A DNA stretch of 64,000 bases from Acidobacteriota bacterium (GTDB taxonomy: Bacteria; Acidobacteriota; Thermoanaerobaculia; Gp7-AA8): NCBI GenBank assembly GCA_021781455.1, contig JAJXWV010000050.1, positions 22,503 to 86,502 on the forward strand. The letters are read 5' to 3'. The notes under the pieces are model-generated. The model searched no databases. It was not told the DNA's origin and saw only the letters and a list, made by a program, of their open reading frames with translations. The stretch's first letter is position 1; each line of letters opens with the position of its first letter. Shown here piece by piece: positions 18,519 to 28,786 of the stretch. The position numbers and the translations under genes were made by a program.

Positions 18519-18862
18519 GCCGGATCATGGCGCTGATCGCGAGTCGTAACCGCCGGGCGAACCAGAATGTGACGCAGATCACGTTTGAAGCGCCGAATGA
18601 AGCGATTTCTGACGCGTCCTACACGCTTCCGCCGATCGGTCTATACCAAAAGCAAGAGGAATCCAGCGCGTTTCGTATGTCGAAATGCCGATGGGGAACT
18701 CAAAGAAATTCTAAGGACTTAAGGCATTCGCGGAGGTTTCGCTGCGAATGCTCGGAAGTCGATCATCCAGAGTCGTGCAGCACATCACAGAGGGGTGTTG
18801 TGGCACACCCGATCATGCACCCGGAGAAACGCTGCGGCCGTACTGGCGCAGCCCTGCAGCCA
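18519..18862 (+). other. 344-base gap in the cytochrome operon, no gene seen
   Basis: The downstream frame is open through this stretch and its first ATG (18515) overlaps the previous stop, but the encoded residues lack protein character and would put 116 residues in front of an obvious signal peptide. It could hold a promoter for the second half of the cluster; no clear -35/-10 pair is visible. Confidence 0.4.
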
Positions 18863-21800
18863 ATGCGCAAGACGCCTTTCGTTTTCCTGCTCCTCGTCCT
18901 GCTGATCGCAGCCCTCCCGCTGCTGGCGAATACGGCTCCGATCGTCGATTCCTTCGTCGCCACGCCGGCCGTTCCGGCGCCCGGCCAGACAGTCGCGCTG
19001 AAAATTACAGCACACGATCCGGACTGCGTCGTTTCTCCCTGCACGTCCGGTTGCGGGCTGACCATACGCAGCGATCTGCTCTCCTGGAGCGACAACACCG
19101 GGCGCACCGGTGCCTTCCAGGGATCCACACCGGCGCCTTCGGGATCGCCGTGGAGCGCCACGGTCACCTGGATTGCCCCGTCCACCGAAGGAAACTACCA
19201 GGTGACGGCGCAGATCGCCGACTCCGGGACCTGGATGTGTGGCAACCGGATGACGGCGACCGCCGTTCTCAACATCAACGTGTCGAATTCGCGTCCGCCG
19301 GTGATCGACTCGATCTCTGCCTCACCGACCGCGGTGCCGGTCGGTGGACAAGTCGCGGTCACGGTCGCTGCCCACGACGATCTCGGGCGGCAGTTGTCCT
19401 ACGCCTTCTCGGCGGATGCCGGAACGATCGCCCCGGCGACGCCCGCGTCCTCGACCGCGACGTGGACGGCACCCCAGATCGCCGGCAACTTCACCATCCG
19501 TTGTGCGGTGACGGCCGCCGGCGGCGCCACCGTCTCCACGCAGACCTCCGTCGCCGTGCAGATCGGAACCTATCTGCGAACCGCGGCGCCGGCCGGCCTT
19601 CATCTGACCCGCGCGGCCGGACTCCCCGATACCCGGATCGCCGCGGTCGACGGGACCTCGGGCGCGCTGATCGTGATGACGTCCGACGGCCAGCTCGTCT
19701 GGCGGGTCAATGGTCTTTCCGCGCCGGTCGGAGTCGCGGTTGCCGGCAGCGAGATCTTCGTTGTCGAACGCGGCGCTTCGCGCGTGTCCGTATGGAGCAC
19801 CACCGGATCGAAGCTGCGCGCCTTCGCGCTCTCCGCGGTCATGCCCAACGGCGTGGCCGCAGGACCGAATCCGGGCGAGCTGTCGATCACCGACACCGCT
19901 TCGGCGCTGATCAACGTCGTCTCGACGATCGATGGCCGGAGGCTGCGGAGCGTGGGCAACGGGAAGCTCCTCGCCCCGAGCGGAGTGGCCACGGCGAACG
20001 GAAAAACGGCGGTCGCCGATACGGGCCTGAACCGCATCTTCGTCTTCGATTCTGCCGGAGCTCTCACCGGAACTTATGGCGATGACGTTCTGCTGGTCCG
20101 GCCGCAGGGACTTGCCTGGGACGCCGCCAGTCATCGCTTCATCGTGGCGGACAGCTTTTCAGCCGAGATCTCCATCATCGGTGAGGAGGGGGTCGTTCGC
20201 GGCTCGCTGGCCGGCTTCGGCTCAGCCCCCGGACAACTCGTCAATCCGATCGACGTCGCGCTGATCCCGGGAGGACTGATCGCTGTCACGACTGCGTCGG
20301 GAGCGGTCCCGATGTACCAGCTGCTCAACACTCTCGGTCCGCTCGCACCCGCCACCGGCGTGCAGGCTGCGGACCGTCCCGGCGACGAGGGAGGGGCGAT
20401 CGCCGTTTCCTGGACGATTTCCCCGGACGATCCCGCTCGCGTGATCGCGTACCGCATCGAGCGGTCGCAGGCGGGCGCACCGTTCGTTGCCGTCGGCAGA
20501 ACCGATGCCGGGACATCGTCATTCGTCGATGCGACGACCACCGACGGCATCTGCTACACCTATCACGTCGTCGCCACCGACGGAACCGTCGAGGCGACGA
20601 GCACCGACACGCCCTGCGCGGTCTCGCGCGACGATCTTCCTCCGCCGGTTCCGGCAAGCGCGGCGGCGAATCCGGTCAGCCCGTGGGTGATCGGGGTCAG
20701 CTGGGCGGCCGTGGCCGCACCCGATCTCGCAGGCTACGCCGTCGACGTCACGAATGCGGCCGGAGCGCTCGTCAAGAGCGTCACCGTCGCCCCGACGTCC
20801 ACGACAGTCAACGTCGACGGCCTGACTCCCGACACGCCTTACACACTCGGCGTGCGGGCATTCGACTTCGCGAAGAACTCGTCGCTGCCGCGCAGCACTG
20901 CCGCATCGACGTATCCGGACATCCCGCCGCCGGTGCCGTCGGCTGTCACGGCCACCGACCTCGTCACGGGAGGAAACGTCAAGATCGCCTGGACGACGGC
21001 CACTTCCCGCGTTCCAGTGACGAAGTACCACATCGCTGCCACCCCGGCGACTGCGGGATGGCCATCGGCATCGCTCGACACCGACGCTTCGCCGGGGACG
21101 CTGGGCGGACTGGTCAACAAGCTCGCTTACGGCATCACGGTGACGTCGTTCACTCCATGGGGACGGGCGAGCGATCCTTCCACTTCGGTCAGCGTCACTC
21201 CGACCGCGCCGGTGCGCGACCTCCCGGTCGTCGCGGCCGTGGGATGGGACGGTACGACCGGCATGCAGGACACGGCGGGCCTGACCGTCCAGGCCGACCT
21301 CGAAGGTGAGGCGCGTATCCTGAAGTTCGAATACAGGACGTCTAACGCGCAGCTGCAGCTGCTCCTCGACGGCGGCAACGCCGGGCCGTTACTGTCCGAC
21401 ACTGCCGGCTCGTGGAAAGAGGCGTCGCTGGCAATCGATCTCGACAAGAAGAACCCGGCCTCCACGCACCTCCTCGAGTTCCGCAATACCCGCTTCCCCG
21501 ATCCGCTGGCGCAACTCGCGGTTCGCAACATGGATCTGGTGCCGCTCGTGCCGAAGAACCTCCAGCTCGAGCCGTTCAACTCGGTCCTCGACCTCGTTTG
21601 GGTCCCGCGCACGAAGCGCGCCGACGTGGCCGCCGAGCTGACGCGGACGAGCGTCGACAAGAAGACCGCACCCGTCGCGGTTCCGTGCCCGCATCCCACG
21701 CTCGGGCGCTGCCGTGACCCGTTCCACGACAACGTCGAGAATTTCTCGTACACCCTGACCATGGTCTCGCCGGCCGGCTGGCGGAGCGATTCGCTCGGAG

Positions 21801-22108
21801 CCAATGGCCACGCCAAGTACGACGACCTCCCGCCGGCGGTGACCGACCTCTGGATCGATCCCGCCAAGGACGCCGGCGGCGCGCCCGCGTGGCAGCTGTC
21901 GTGGACTCCGATCTCGACCGCTCCCGCGCAGAACACGGCGCCTGTCGCCATCGCTCTCTACCGCGTGTATCGCGTCGAATTCGGGCAGTCGACGCCGGTC
22001 GCCGAGACCTCGGCGCCGCCGCTGATGATCCCGACCGCCGCCTATGACCCGGCGAAACAGACGCTGCTGGTGCGCAGCGTGGACGCCCAGGGGAAGGAGT
22101 CGCGATGA
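18863..22108 (+). CDS. Secreted Ig-like / NHL propeller / fibronectin type III protein
   Basis: A 1081-residue exported protein without haem sites. Signal peptide MRKTPFVFLLLVLLIAALPL. About 20-240: two Ig-like domains (PVPAPGQTVALKI-type and PTAVPVGGQVAVTV-type strands). About 245-490: NHL/propeller blades (LPDTRIAAVDGTSGAL, PSGVATANGKTAVADTG, NPIDVALIPGGLIAV). About 495-800: three fibronectin type III domains (IAYRIERSQAG, LAGYAVDVTNAAGALVKS, TKYHIAATPATAG). The rest is a beta-rich region ending at the stop overlapping the 5-haem gene. It is probably a cell-surface scaffold for the cytochromes around it. Start at 18863 is chosen for the signal peptide; its Shine-Dalgarno is weak. Confidence 0.8.
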   Translation: MRKTPFVFLLLVLLIAALPLLANTAPIVDSFVATPAVPAPGQTVALKITAHDPDCVVSPCTSGCGLTIRSDLLSWSDNTGRTGAFQGSTPAPSGSPWSATVTWIAPSTEGNYQVTAQIADSGTWMCGNRMTATAVLNINVSNSRPPVIDSISASPTAVPVGGQVAVTVAAHDDLGRQLSYAFSADAGTIAPATPASSTATWTAPQIAGNFTIRCAVTAAGGATVSTQTSVAVQIGTYLRTAAPAGLHLTRAAGLPDTRIAAVDGTSGALIVMTSDGQLVWRVNGLSAPVGVAVAGSEIFVVERGASRVSVWSTTGSKLRAFALSAVMPNGVAAGPNPGELSITDTASALINVVSTIDGRRLRSVGNGKLLAPSGVATANGKTAVADTGLNRIFVFDSAGALTGTYGDDVLLVRPQGLAWDAASHRFIVADSFSAEISIIGEEGVVRGSLAGFGSAPGQLVNPIDVALIPGGLIAVTTASGAVPMYQLLNTLGPLAPATGVQAADRPGDEGGAIAVSWTISPDDPARVIAYRIERSQAGAPFVAVGRTDAGTSSFVDATTTDGICYTYHVVATDGTVEATSTDTPCAVSRDDLPPPVPASAAANPVSPWVIGVSWAAVAAPDLAGYAVDVTNAAGALVKSVTVAPTSTTVNVDGLTPDTPYTLGVRAFDFAKNSSLPRSTAASTYPDIPPPVPSAVTATDLVTGGNVKIAWTTATSRVPVTKYHIAATPATAGWPSASLDTDASPGTLGGLVNKLAYGITVTSFTPWGRASDPSTSVSVTPTAPVRDLPVVAAVGWDGTTGMQDTAGLTVQADLEGEARILKFEYRTSNAQLQLLLDGGNAGPLLSDTAGSWKEASLAIDLDKKNPASTHLLEFRNTRFPDPLAQLAVRNMDLVPLVPKNLQLEPFNSVLDLVWVPRTKRADVAAELTRTSVDKKTAPVAVPCPHPTLGRCRDPFHDNVENFSYTLTMVSPAGWRSDSLGANGHAKYDDLPPAVTDLWIDPAKDAGGAPAWQLSWTPISTAPAQNTAPVAIALYRVYRVEFGQSTPVAETSAPPLMIPTAAYDPAKQTLLVRSVDAQGKESR

Positions 22109-23190
22109 CGAAGATGCGAGCTTTCGTGACCGCTGCCGCGGCGGCGGCAATCATCGCCGCCATCCCTCTGCTCCGTGCCAGCGACGAGCCTCACAGCAAC
22201 GCCTTCAACGTTCAGTGCTCGTCCTGCCATGCGCTCCACAAGGCGGCCGGCCAGAACCTGACGAGCCAGATCAGCAACGAAAGCCTCTGCGGCTCCTGCC
22301 ACAATCTGGCCGGCGTTGCGGCGCGTTTCCCGCTGGAGCATTTTTTTAAAGGCGATCCTGCGAACAACCTCGGCTCGTCCCATGCCTGGAACGTTCCGGC
22401 GACGAATGCGAATGCCGGTGCGGCCGCGCCTAACAACACACAGATGGCAGTCCGCGCAAATCCGACCATCATCTGTTCGACGTGCCATGACCAGCACTCG
22501 AACGGCGCTTCCGGCGTCGCCGCACAAACGGCCGGCTCGCAGTTCGCAGCGCCGGCCGTCCGGATCGCTGGATCGGGCACGGGCACCGTCACATACACGG
22601 CCACCGCCGACGCTTCGGCGCGCGGCTATCTGATCGACATCGTGGAGGTCGCCGGCGCCACCGGCACCGCGAAGTTCCGCCTGTCGAATGATGGCGGCGT
22701 TTCCTGGTTCGGCTACTCCGCCGGAGCGTGGGTTGCCTACGCGACGGGCAATGCGGTTCTAACCGCGGCGAGCGTCACCTTGAACGACAGTACGAAAGTC
22801 GTCGCTGCCTTCAGCGGCAACTATGTCATCGGAGACCGGATCCGCTTTTATGTCGGATACCCGTTCCTGCGCGCTCCGCTCGACAGCGGCGACAACGCGA
22901 CCGGCACGAAGTTCTGCCGCGACTGCCACCGCGCATGGGCGATGGATTACGCCGCCGTGCGCACCTACGACGGAACGATGAGGAGTCATCCGGTCGGCCA
23001 GGCGCTCAACGCGAACGGCGCCGGATACGACCGCGCCATTCCCCTTGACGGCAACGGTGTCGTACAGGGCGGTGCCGGCGACGGCAATCCAACGAACGAC
23101 CTGAAGCTCGCCGGAACGACGGTCCAGTGCCTGACCTGCCACGGGGTGCATCACGCCGATGGCAACACCCTGACTCCGGACAATCCGTAA
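22105..23190 (+). CDS. Pentahaem c-type cytochrome with inserted beta domain
   Basis: A 361-residue exported protein (signal MTKMRAFVTAAAAAAIIAA). Five CXXCH sites: CSSCH, CGSCH and CSTCH in the N-terminal third, CRDCH and CLTCH in the C-terminal third. Between them, residues 150-255 form a haem-free beta-rich insert (FRLSNDGGVSWFGYSAGAW) of the sort also found between haem groups of the giant cytochrome downstream. The start overlaps the previous stop (ATGA). Surface or periplasmic electron carrier; partner unknown. Confidence 0.82.
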   Translation: MTKMRAFVTAAAAAAIIAAIPLLRASDEPHSNAFNVQCSSCHALHKAAGQNLTSQISNESLCGSCHNLAGVAARFPLEHFFKGDPANNLGSSHAWNVPATNANAGAAAPNNTQMAVRANPTIICSTCHDQHSNGASGVAAQTAGSQFAAPAVRIAGSGTGTVTYTATADASARGYLIDIVEVAGATGTAKFRLSNDGGVSWFGYSAGAWVAYATGNAVLTAASVTLNDSTKVVAAFSGNYVIGDRIRFYVGYPFLRAPLDSGDNATGTKFCRDCHRAWAMDYAAVRTYDGTMRSHPVGQALNANGAGYDRAIPLDGNGVVQGGAGDGNPTNDLKLAGTTVQCLTCHGVHHADGNTLTPDNP

Positions 23191-23209
23191 GGCCGAGGAG
23201 CCAACTTCG

Positions 23210-26200
23210 ATGTTCGAGAACGATCGGCAGAACCTTTCTTCCCGCTACACACGTGCTCGCAACGTGCTGCTGGTGATTGGCGCCGCTGCAGGGCTGGCGT
23301 CGATGATGATGCATGCGTTTGCCGCGCCGGTCAGGGACGGACAAATTATCTACAGTATCAATAACGCCACTCCTCAGGCGCGCACGTACACGGCGGCAAC
23401 GAACGTCTTTGGTGCGCAGGGACCGACGGTTGCCGGCGGCACGCCATCGTTCACGGTGATGCACTCGGCGCCGACGCGAAACGAGCAGATCGCCGGCTAT
23501 GTCACCACCGGCGGCCAGCTGTACATCCTTCGTTACAACGGAGCTGCATGGTCGAACGAGTGGAACGTCGCCGTCGGCGGCAACGGGGTGAGCGGCCGGC
23601 GTTTCGACATCGCGTACGAAAGCACGACCGGGCGGGCGATGGTCGTGTATTCGAGGAATGTGACCGGAACGGACGAACTGGCCTACAGGATCTGGAACGG
23701 CTCCACATGGACGGCTGCCGTCAACATCAATCCGGCGCGCATCCAGGACGTCGCGACGTGGGTGAAGCTCCTGCCACGCGCCGGCACCAACGAGATCGCG
23801 CTGACGGTTTGCGACACCGGGTCGACCACAACCAACACCGCCAACCTCACCACGATGATCTGGAGCGGGACGGCCTGGGGCAACGAGCCGGGAGCCGCTC
23901 ACGCGACGAACCTGTACAACACGACCGGCCAGCTGGTCCAGAACGATCTGTTCGACCAGGCCTGGGAGTCGACCACCGGTGACCTGATGGTCGTCTGGAC
24001 CCAGGGCACGCCGCAGCAGTACTGGCACGCCTGGACACGATCCACGGCCACGTGGGGGACAGCGACCTCGTTCGGAACCGGCTATTCCGCTCCCTTGCAG
24101 ATGTCCCTGGCATCGGATCCGAGCTCCGACGGCGTGGTGCTGATTTTCAACCGAAACGGATCAGCGAATGTGTATGCCACGGTCTGGACCGGCGCGGCCT
24201 GGTCCGGCGTGTCGAATCGTGGAGGGAATGGCATCACTACGGCGAACAACAAGAAGCACGTCACGGCCGAGTGGCTCGCCACGGGGGGGACGTCGTATCC
24301 GGTCGTCCTGTGGGCAGCCAGCACCGCGGGGAGGGTCGGCTACTGCTCCGCCACGGTTACCGGCACCACCGTCAGTTGGAACACGGCAGCCACGCAGGAC
24401 TTCACCGGCACCTTCGGCAACTGGGCCTGGATGGACTCGGTCGTCGACCCAACCTCCGGCGACACGCTGATGCTGACCTTCTCCGACACCAACAACGACC
24501 TCTGGGCGCGGAGGCTCGTGCTCACCGCCGGACCGACGCTGACCTGGACCGCGGACTCGAGCGGCGCTCTCAGCACGACGCTCACGAACAACACCACACA
24601 GAACTTCTGCTTCGACTACGACCGCCTGGCGCCGGCCACGACCATCGCCACGGGCACCGACCCGGCGAACAGCGCGATTTGCCCCCCGGGCGGCACGCCC
24701 GCGGCGTTGGACGCTGACTCTTTCACTCTCCAGACGAACACTTTGACCGACAGCATCAGCGCGGTCACGGTCTCCTTGGGCACGAATACCTGGCCCGGCG
24801 TCTCCAGCGTTCAGATCACGAACGACGCCGGAACGACCACCTACGGCAGCGCCACGCCGGCGGGCGATAGCGTCACGGTCAACCTGACCACCGCGATCGT
24901 CGCCAACACGACGGCCACGCAGTATCACGTCCGCGTCGTCCCCTTCTCCGCGACCGCCATGCCCGCTCCGCCGGGAGCCACGTACGCGGTCAATGCGTAC
25001 GTCACGGGATTTACGAGTGGCTTCGCGCAGACCGGGGCCGACACGGCTGGAACGACCATCACCATCGACAACGCCTCACCGGCCGATGCCGCCTGGGGTA
25101 CGAACTCGGCGGGCGACAACAAAGTCTCTCTCGCCTGGACCAATCCGGCCGCCGATTTCGCCGCGGTCGTCGTCCTGCGAAGCACGACCAACCCCGTCCC
25201 CGACCGGCCGGCCGAAGGCGTCGCGTACACCGCGCCGGCGACGATCGGCACGAGCACCATCGTCTACTCGGGCAACCTCCAGGCGTTTACCGACTCGACC
25301 GTCACGAACGGAACGGCTTACTACTACAAGATCTTTGCGCGCGACGCCTGCGCGAATTACTCCGGCGGTGTTCAGACGGGGCCTCTGACTCCTTCGGCTC
25401 CGATTGCCGCCCTCACCGTAGGCGCGGCAACCGGGGTGGTCGACTCATGCAGCCAGATCACGGTGACCGCGGCCTTCAACGGCGACACCGGTACATCGAA
25501 CAGTTCCACCACCTTCGAACGGGCCACGGCCATCGGCGGCCCGTTCACCGCCGTCTGCTCAGGCGTCACCGGCCCGACTCCGCGCTCATGCACGTTCCCG
25601 GCCCTCACAGCGAATACGCCGTACTATTTCCGGGTCACCTTCACCGACCCCGACGGGGTGACGGGGCAGAACCCGCAGATCGTCGGGTCGTACACGACGC
25701 CGGTCTGTCCGGCCGCGTCACCGACGGCAGCCGGAACCGCGACGGCGCAGGTGAGCTCCTGCAACCAGATCACGGTCATCGCACCGTTCACCGGCGACGG
25801 CAACGCGAACGGCTCGGTCAAGGTCGAATACAACACGTCCAACGCCTGGCCTGGCACCGTGTCATGTGCAGCGGTCAGCGACCCTTCCCCGCGGCAGTGT
25901 CTCGTGACGGGGCTGGCGGCATCGACGGCCTACTACGTCCGAGTCACGTATTCCGATCCGGATACGGTCACCGGAACCAACCCGCAGGTCGTGGGGCCGC
26001 TGACGACCGCCGCGTGCGGTGCCGACAAGGTACCTCCGATGGTCCTGTTCCTCGCACCGGCGCGGAACGCCGTGATCGGCGGGACGGACCGGGCCAAGGT
26101 TCAGGTCTGGGACGCCGGAGGTCTCGCAGCGACCAACCCGGTTCAATGGGCCCTCGACGGAGCCGTCCTGTCGGCGACGGGCGTGACGCAGAACGCGAAT

Positions 26201-28786
26201 TACTCCTGCGGTACCGGCTGCCGGGTCTATGAATTCGACGTTGCGACAAGTGCTCTGACCAACGGTGCCCATTCGCTCACGGTTCAGGCGACGGATTCAG
26301 CCGGCAACGTCGGGGGGCAGTCCGTTGCCATCGTGGTGAACACCAGTGGCACTACGGCGAAGGGTGGAGGCACGCTGCTGAGGCGGACCTACGGCTCGCA
26401 GCTCTGCATCGACTGCCATGCGCTCGCCACGCATTCGAGCCAGATGACTTCGAGCAAGTACGGCAACTGGTCGATCGACTGCCTGACCTGCCATACGCCG
26501 CACAATACGCAGAACATCGAGCTGGTACGCCGCCAGATTCGCACCCCGAACAGTGGTGTGAACACCATCGACTTCCGCCTGACCGACGTCGCTGGCGGAG
26601 GCGAGCCGCAGTACTCGCACCTCGGCGACGCTTCCGGCACCAACTACACCGACGGCATCTGCGAGACCTGCCACACCAAGACCAATCACTACCGCAACGA
26701 CACCTCGGGCGGCGATCACACACACAACTCGACGACCCGTTGCATCGGCTGCCATCAGCACCAGAAGGGTTTTGCCGCGTCGGAGAGCGTCGGCGGCTAC
26801 TCGTGCTCGACCTGCCATCCGGCGATCTGGAACGGCATGAACGGCAGTGTGGCGAAGACGACCAGGCACACTCTCGGCAATGTCGTGGGAACCAACGACT
26901 CGTTCACGGACACCACGCTCGCCTGGGGCAATCCGCTGAACGCCACCGCCGCGGCGTCGCGGTCCTGCGTGAACATGTGCCATCAGGACCACGTTCACAA
27001 CAACCCCGGAGGTGCGACGCACAACTACAACGTCCACCAGGACGGATCGACACAAGCCTCGCGCAGCGTCACGCGCGATGCCGCTGGCAACATCACCGGT
27101 GGTACACCGAACCAGACCGACTTCAACGCTTCGCTGGCAAACGGCGGGATGTGTCTCTCTTGCCACACGAACCCGGTCGATGCGGCGCATCCGGCGTTGG
27201 TGCAGGCCAACTACACCGCCTCGGCGCACAACTACACCAACGCTGGTAGCTTCGGCGCGTGGCAGTACATCCTCCACGACGGCTCGGCCTTCGACCGCAA
27301 CTGCATCAAGTGCCATTGGGACTCGAGCGACGGTACGACGCCGGCCATCTCGTCGGCCAGCGCGATCGGCGCCGTGCACAGCAACGCCAACGCGTCGCTC
27401 CTGATGGGCACGACCAACCCGGCCGGAGCGCCGGCGAACCTGATCTGCTATCGCTGCCACGGAGGCGGGACCACCGGCGCCGACTACTCGTCGAAGGCGG
27501 TCTTTCAGGATGGGGTCAAGACGTACGCGCACCCGATGAACGCCGACACGGTTCACAACTCCACGACCGAGTTCACCAACGCCGCGTGGGGCAACACGCT
27601 CGGCGTGACCGGCCGCCACGCGAACTGCCAGGACTGCCACGAGCCGCATGTCGCCCAGAAGGCGGTCAAGCAGGGAACCGCGAGCGCCGCCACCACCACG
27701 ACGCTGACCGACTCCTCGATGAACGGCCGCTGGACCGCCAGCCAGTGGGTCGGCTCGCTTCTCTACGTGCCGTCCCTCGCCGCCGGCCAGAACACTCGCA
27801 GCATCACGGCGAGCACCGCGGCCGGCGCTCTCACCGTCGCCGCGTGGACCACTGCGCCGGCAGTCGGAGCGGCCTACTACATTCTCGACAACAAGGCGGA
27901 CGGAGCGCTCACGGGCGCCTGGGGGGCACAGCTCTCGAGCAATCCAGCGCTGTGGACCGCACCGGCGGGTACCAACTTCACCAAGCAGACGCTCGGTGCC
28001 GGCAGCGGGCTCCAGGCCACGCTCTGCTTCAAGTGCCACAGCAGCTATTACTGGGGAACCGGAACCGTGCCCAACGGTCTCTCGCCGAATGGAACCGCCA
28101 CCACGCCGGTCGAGACCGACGTGGCGATGGAGTTCAATCCTGCGAACCGGTCAGGCCATCCGGTGCTGGCATCGCTGAACAACTACACCGGCAACACGGC
28201 GCCGAAGGCTCTCACTGCGGCGCAGCTCAGCGCGCCCTGGAACGTCAACCGCGGCACGCAGACGATGTCGTGTTCCGACTGCCACAACACAGACGCCGCG
28301 TCGCCCGCCGCGCAAGGGCCGCACGGATCGGCCGTCAAGTTCATGCTGACCGGAACGAACAAGTACTGGCCGGAGAACGCCTCAGGCGCCGCGTACACGC
28401 TCGGCAACAAGCCGGCCAACAACACGTTCCTGGCCGGCCTGTTCTGCCTCAACTGCCATCCGATGTTCACTGGGACGACGACCAACTACTCCACGGCAGA
28501 CTGGGCGGGGAACAACGTCCACTACGAACACTCGGGCGTGCAGCTCAGCGGCGTGTATTGCTATCAGTGCCACATCATCATCCCGCATGGCGGGAAGGTG
28601 TCGCGCCTGATCGCCACGAACACGGGCGGCCTGCCCGCTCGGTACGCCTATTCGAACAACGTCTCGAACGTGTCGGTCACGCAGTTCATGAAGGCGGCGG
28701 GACCCGGTTCCTACCAGACAGGGAACTGCGCCGCTTCCTGTGACACCAGCACCCACGGAACCGTCACCACACCGGAGACCTGGTGA
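23210..28786 (+). CDS. Giant fibronectin-type multihaem cytochrome (14 haem sites)
   Basis: An 1858-residue exported protein with a long signal region (residues 1-38) and a good AGGAG site at 23196. Residues 45-480: tryptophan-rich propeller-like repeats (WNVAVGGNG, YRIWNGSTWTAAVNIN, WSGTAWGNEPG). Residues 480-1050: fibronectin type III-like domains, two of which are near repeats (SCSQITVTAAFNGDTGTSN and SCNQITVIAPFTGDGNANG). Residues 1065-1858: haem region with thirteen CXXCH sites and one CX3CH (CVNMCH, coded at 26966-26983). The end has CAASC without a following His, maybe a lost site. It is likely a surface-exposed terminal reductase or adhesive conductor; this is inferred from the domain mix. 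Confidence 0.88.
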   Translation: MFENDRQNLSSRYTRARNVLLVIGAAAGLASMMMHAFAAPVRDGQIIYSINNATPQARTYTAATNVFGAQGPTVAGGTPSFTVMHSAPTRNEQIAGYVTTGGQLYILRYNGAAWSNEWNVAVGGNGVSGRRFDIAYESTTGRAMVVYSRNVTGTDELAYRIWNGSTWTAAVNINPARIQDVATWVKLLPRAGTNEIALTVCDTGSTTTNTANLTTMIWSGTAWGNEPGAAHATNLYNTTGQLVQNDLFDQAWESTTGDLMVVWTQGTPQQYWHAWTRSTATWGTATSFGTGYSAPLQMSLASDPSSDGVVLIFNRNGSANVYATVWTGAAWSGVSNRGGNGITTANNKKHVTAEWLATGGTSYPVVLWAASTAGRVGYCSATVTGTTVSWNTAATQDFTGTFGNWAWMDSVVDPTSGDTLMLTFSDTNNDLWARRLVLTAGPTLTWTADSSGALSTTLTNNTTQNFCFDYDRLAPATTIATGTDPANSAICPPGGTPAALDADSFTLQTNTLTDSISAVTVSLGTNTWPGVSSVQITNDAGTTTYGSATPAGDSVTVNLTTAIVANTTATQYHVRVVPFSATAMPAPPGATYAVNAYVTGFTSGFAQTGADTAGTTITIDNASPADAAWGTNSAGDNKVSLAWTNPAADFAAVVVLRSTTNPVPDRPAEGVAYTAPATIGTSTIVYSGNLQAFTDSTVTNGTAYYYKIFARDACANYSGGVQTGPLTPSAPIAALTVGAATGVVDSCSQITVTAAFNGDTGTSNSSTTFERATAIGGPFTAVCSGVTGPTPRSCTFPALTANTPYYFRVTFTDPDGVTGQNPQIVGSYTTPVCPAASPTAAGTATAQVSSCNQITVIAPFTGDGNANGSVKVEYNTSNAWPGTVSCAAVSDPSPRQCLVTGLAASTAYYVRVTYSDPDTVTGTNPQVVGPLTTAACGADKVPPMVLFLAPARNAVIGGTDRAKVQVWDAGGLAATNPVQWALDGAVLSATGVTQNANYSCGTGCRVYEFDVATSALTNGAHSLTVQATDSAGNVGGQSVAIVVNTSGTTAKGGGTLLRRTYGSQLCIDCHALATHSSQMTSSKYGNWSIDCLTCHTPHNTQNIELVRRQIRTPNSGVNTIDFRLTDVAGGGEPQYSHLGDASGTNYTDGICETCHTKTNHYRNDTSGGDHTHNSTTRCIGCHQHQKGFAASESVGGYSCSTCHPAIWNGMNGSVAKTTRHTLGNVVGTNDSFTDTTLAWGNPLNATAAASRSCVNMCHQDHVHNNPGGATHNYNVHQDGSTQASRSVTRDAAGNITGGTPNQTDFNASLANGGMCLSCHTNPVDAAHPALVQANYTASAHNYTNAGSFGAWQYILHDGSAFDRNCIKCHWDSSDGTTPAISSASAIGAVHSNANASLLMGTTNPAGAPANLICYRCHGGGTTGADYSSKAVFQDGVKTYAHPMNADTVHNSTTEFTNAAWGNTLGVTGRHANCQDCHEPHVAQKAVKQGTASAATTTTLTDSSMNGRWTASQWVGSLLYVPSLAAGQNTRSITASTAAGALTVAAWTTAPAVGAAYYILDNKADGALTGAWGAQLSSNPALWTAPAGTNFTKQTLGAGSGLQATLCFKCHSSYYWGTGTVPNGLSPNGTATTPVETDVAMEFNPANRSGHPVLASLNNYTGNTAPKALTAAQLSAPWNVNRGTQTMSCSDCHNTDAASPAAQGPHGSAVKFMLTGTNKYWPENASGAAYTLGNKPANNTFLAGLFCLNCHPMFTGTTTNYSTADWAGNNVHYEHSGVQLSGVYCYQCHIIIPHGGKVSRLIATNTGGLPARYAYSNNVSNVSVTQFMKAAGPGSYQTGNCAASCDTSTHGTVTTPETW

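Noticed and set aside
18515..18862. N-terminal extension of the Ig/NHL/FN3 protein starting at an ATG that overlaps the previous stop
   Set aside because: It would place 116 low-quality residues before a clear signal peptide; the overlap may be chance.
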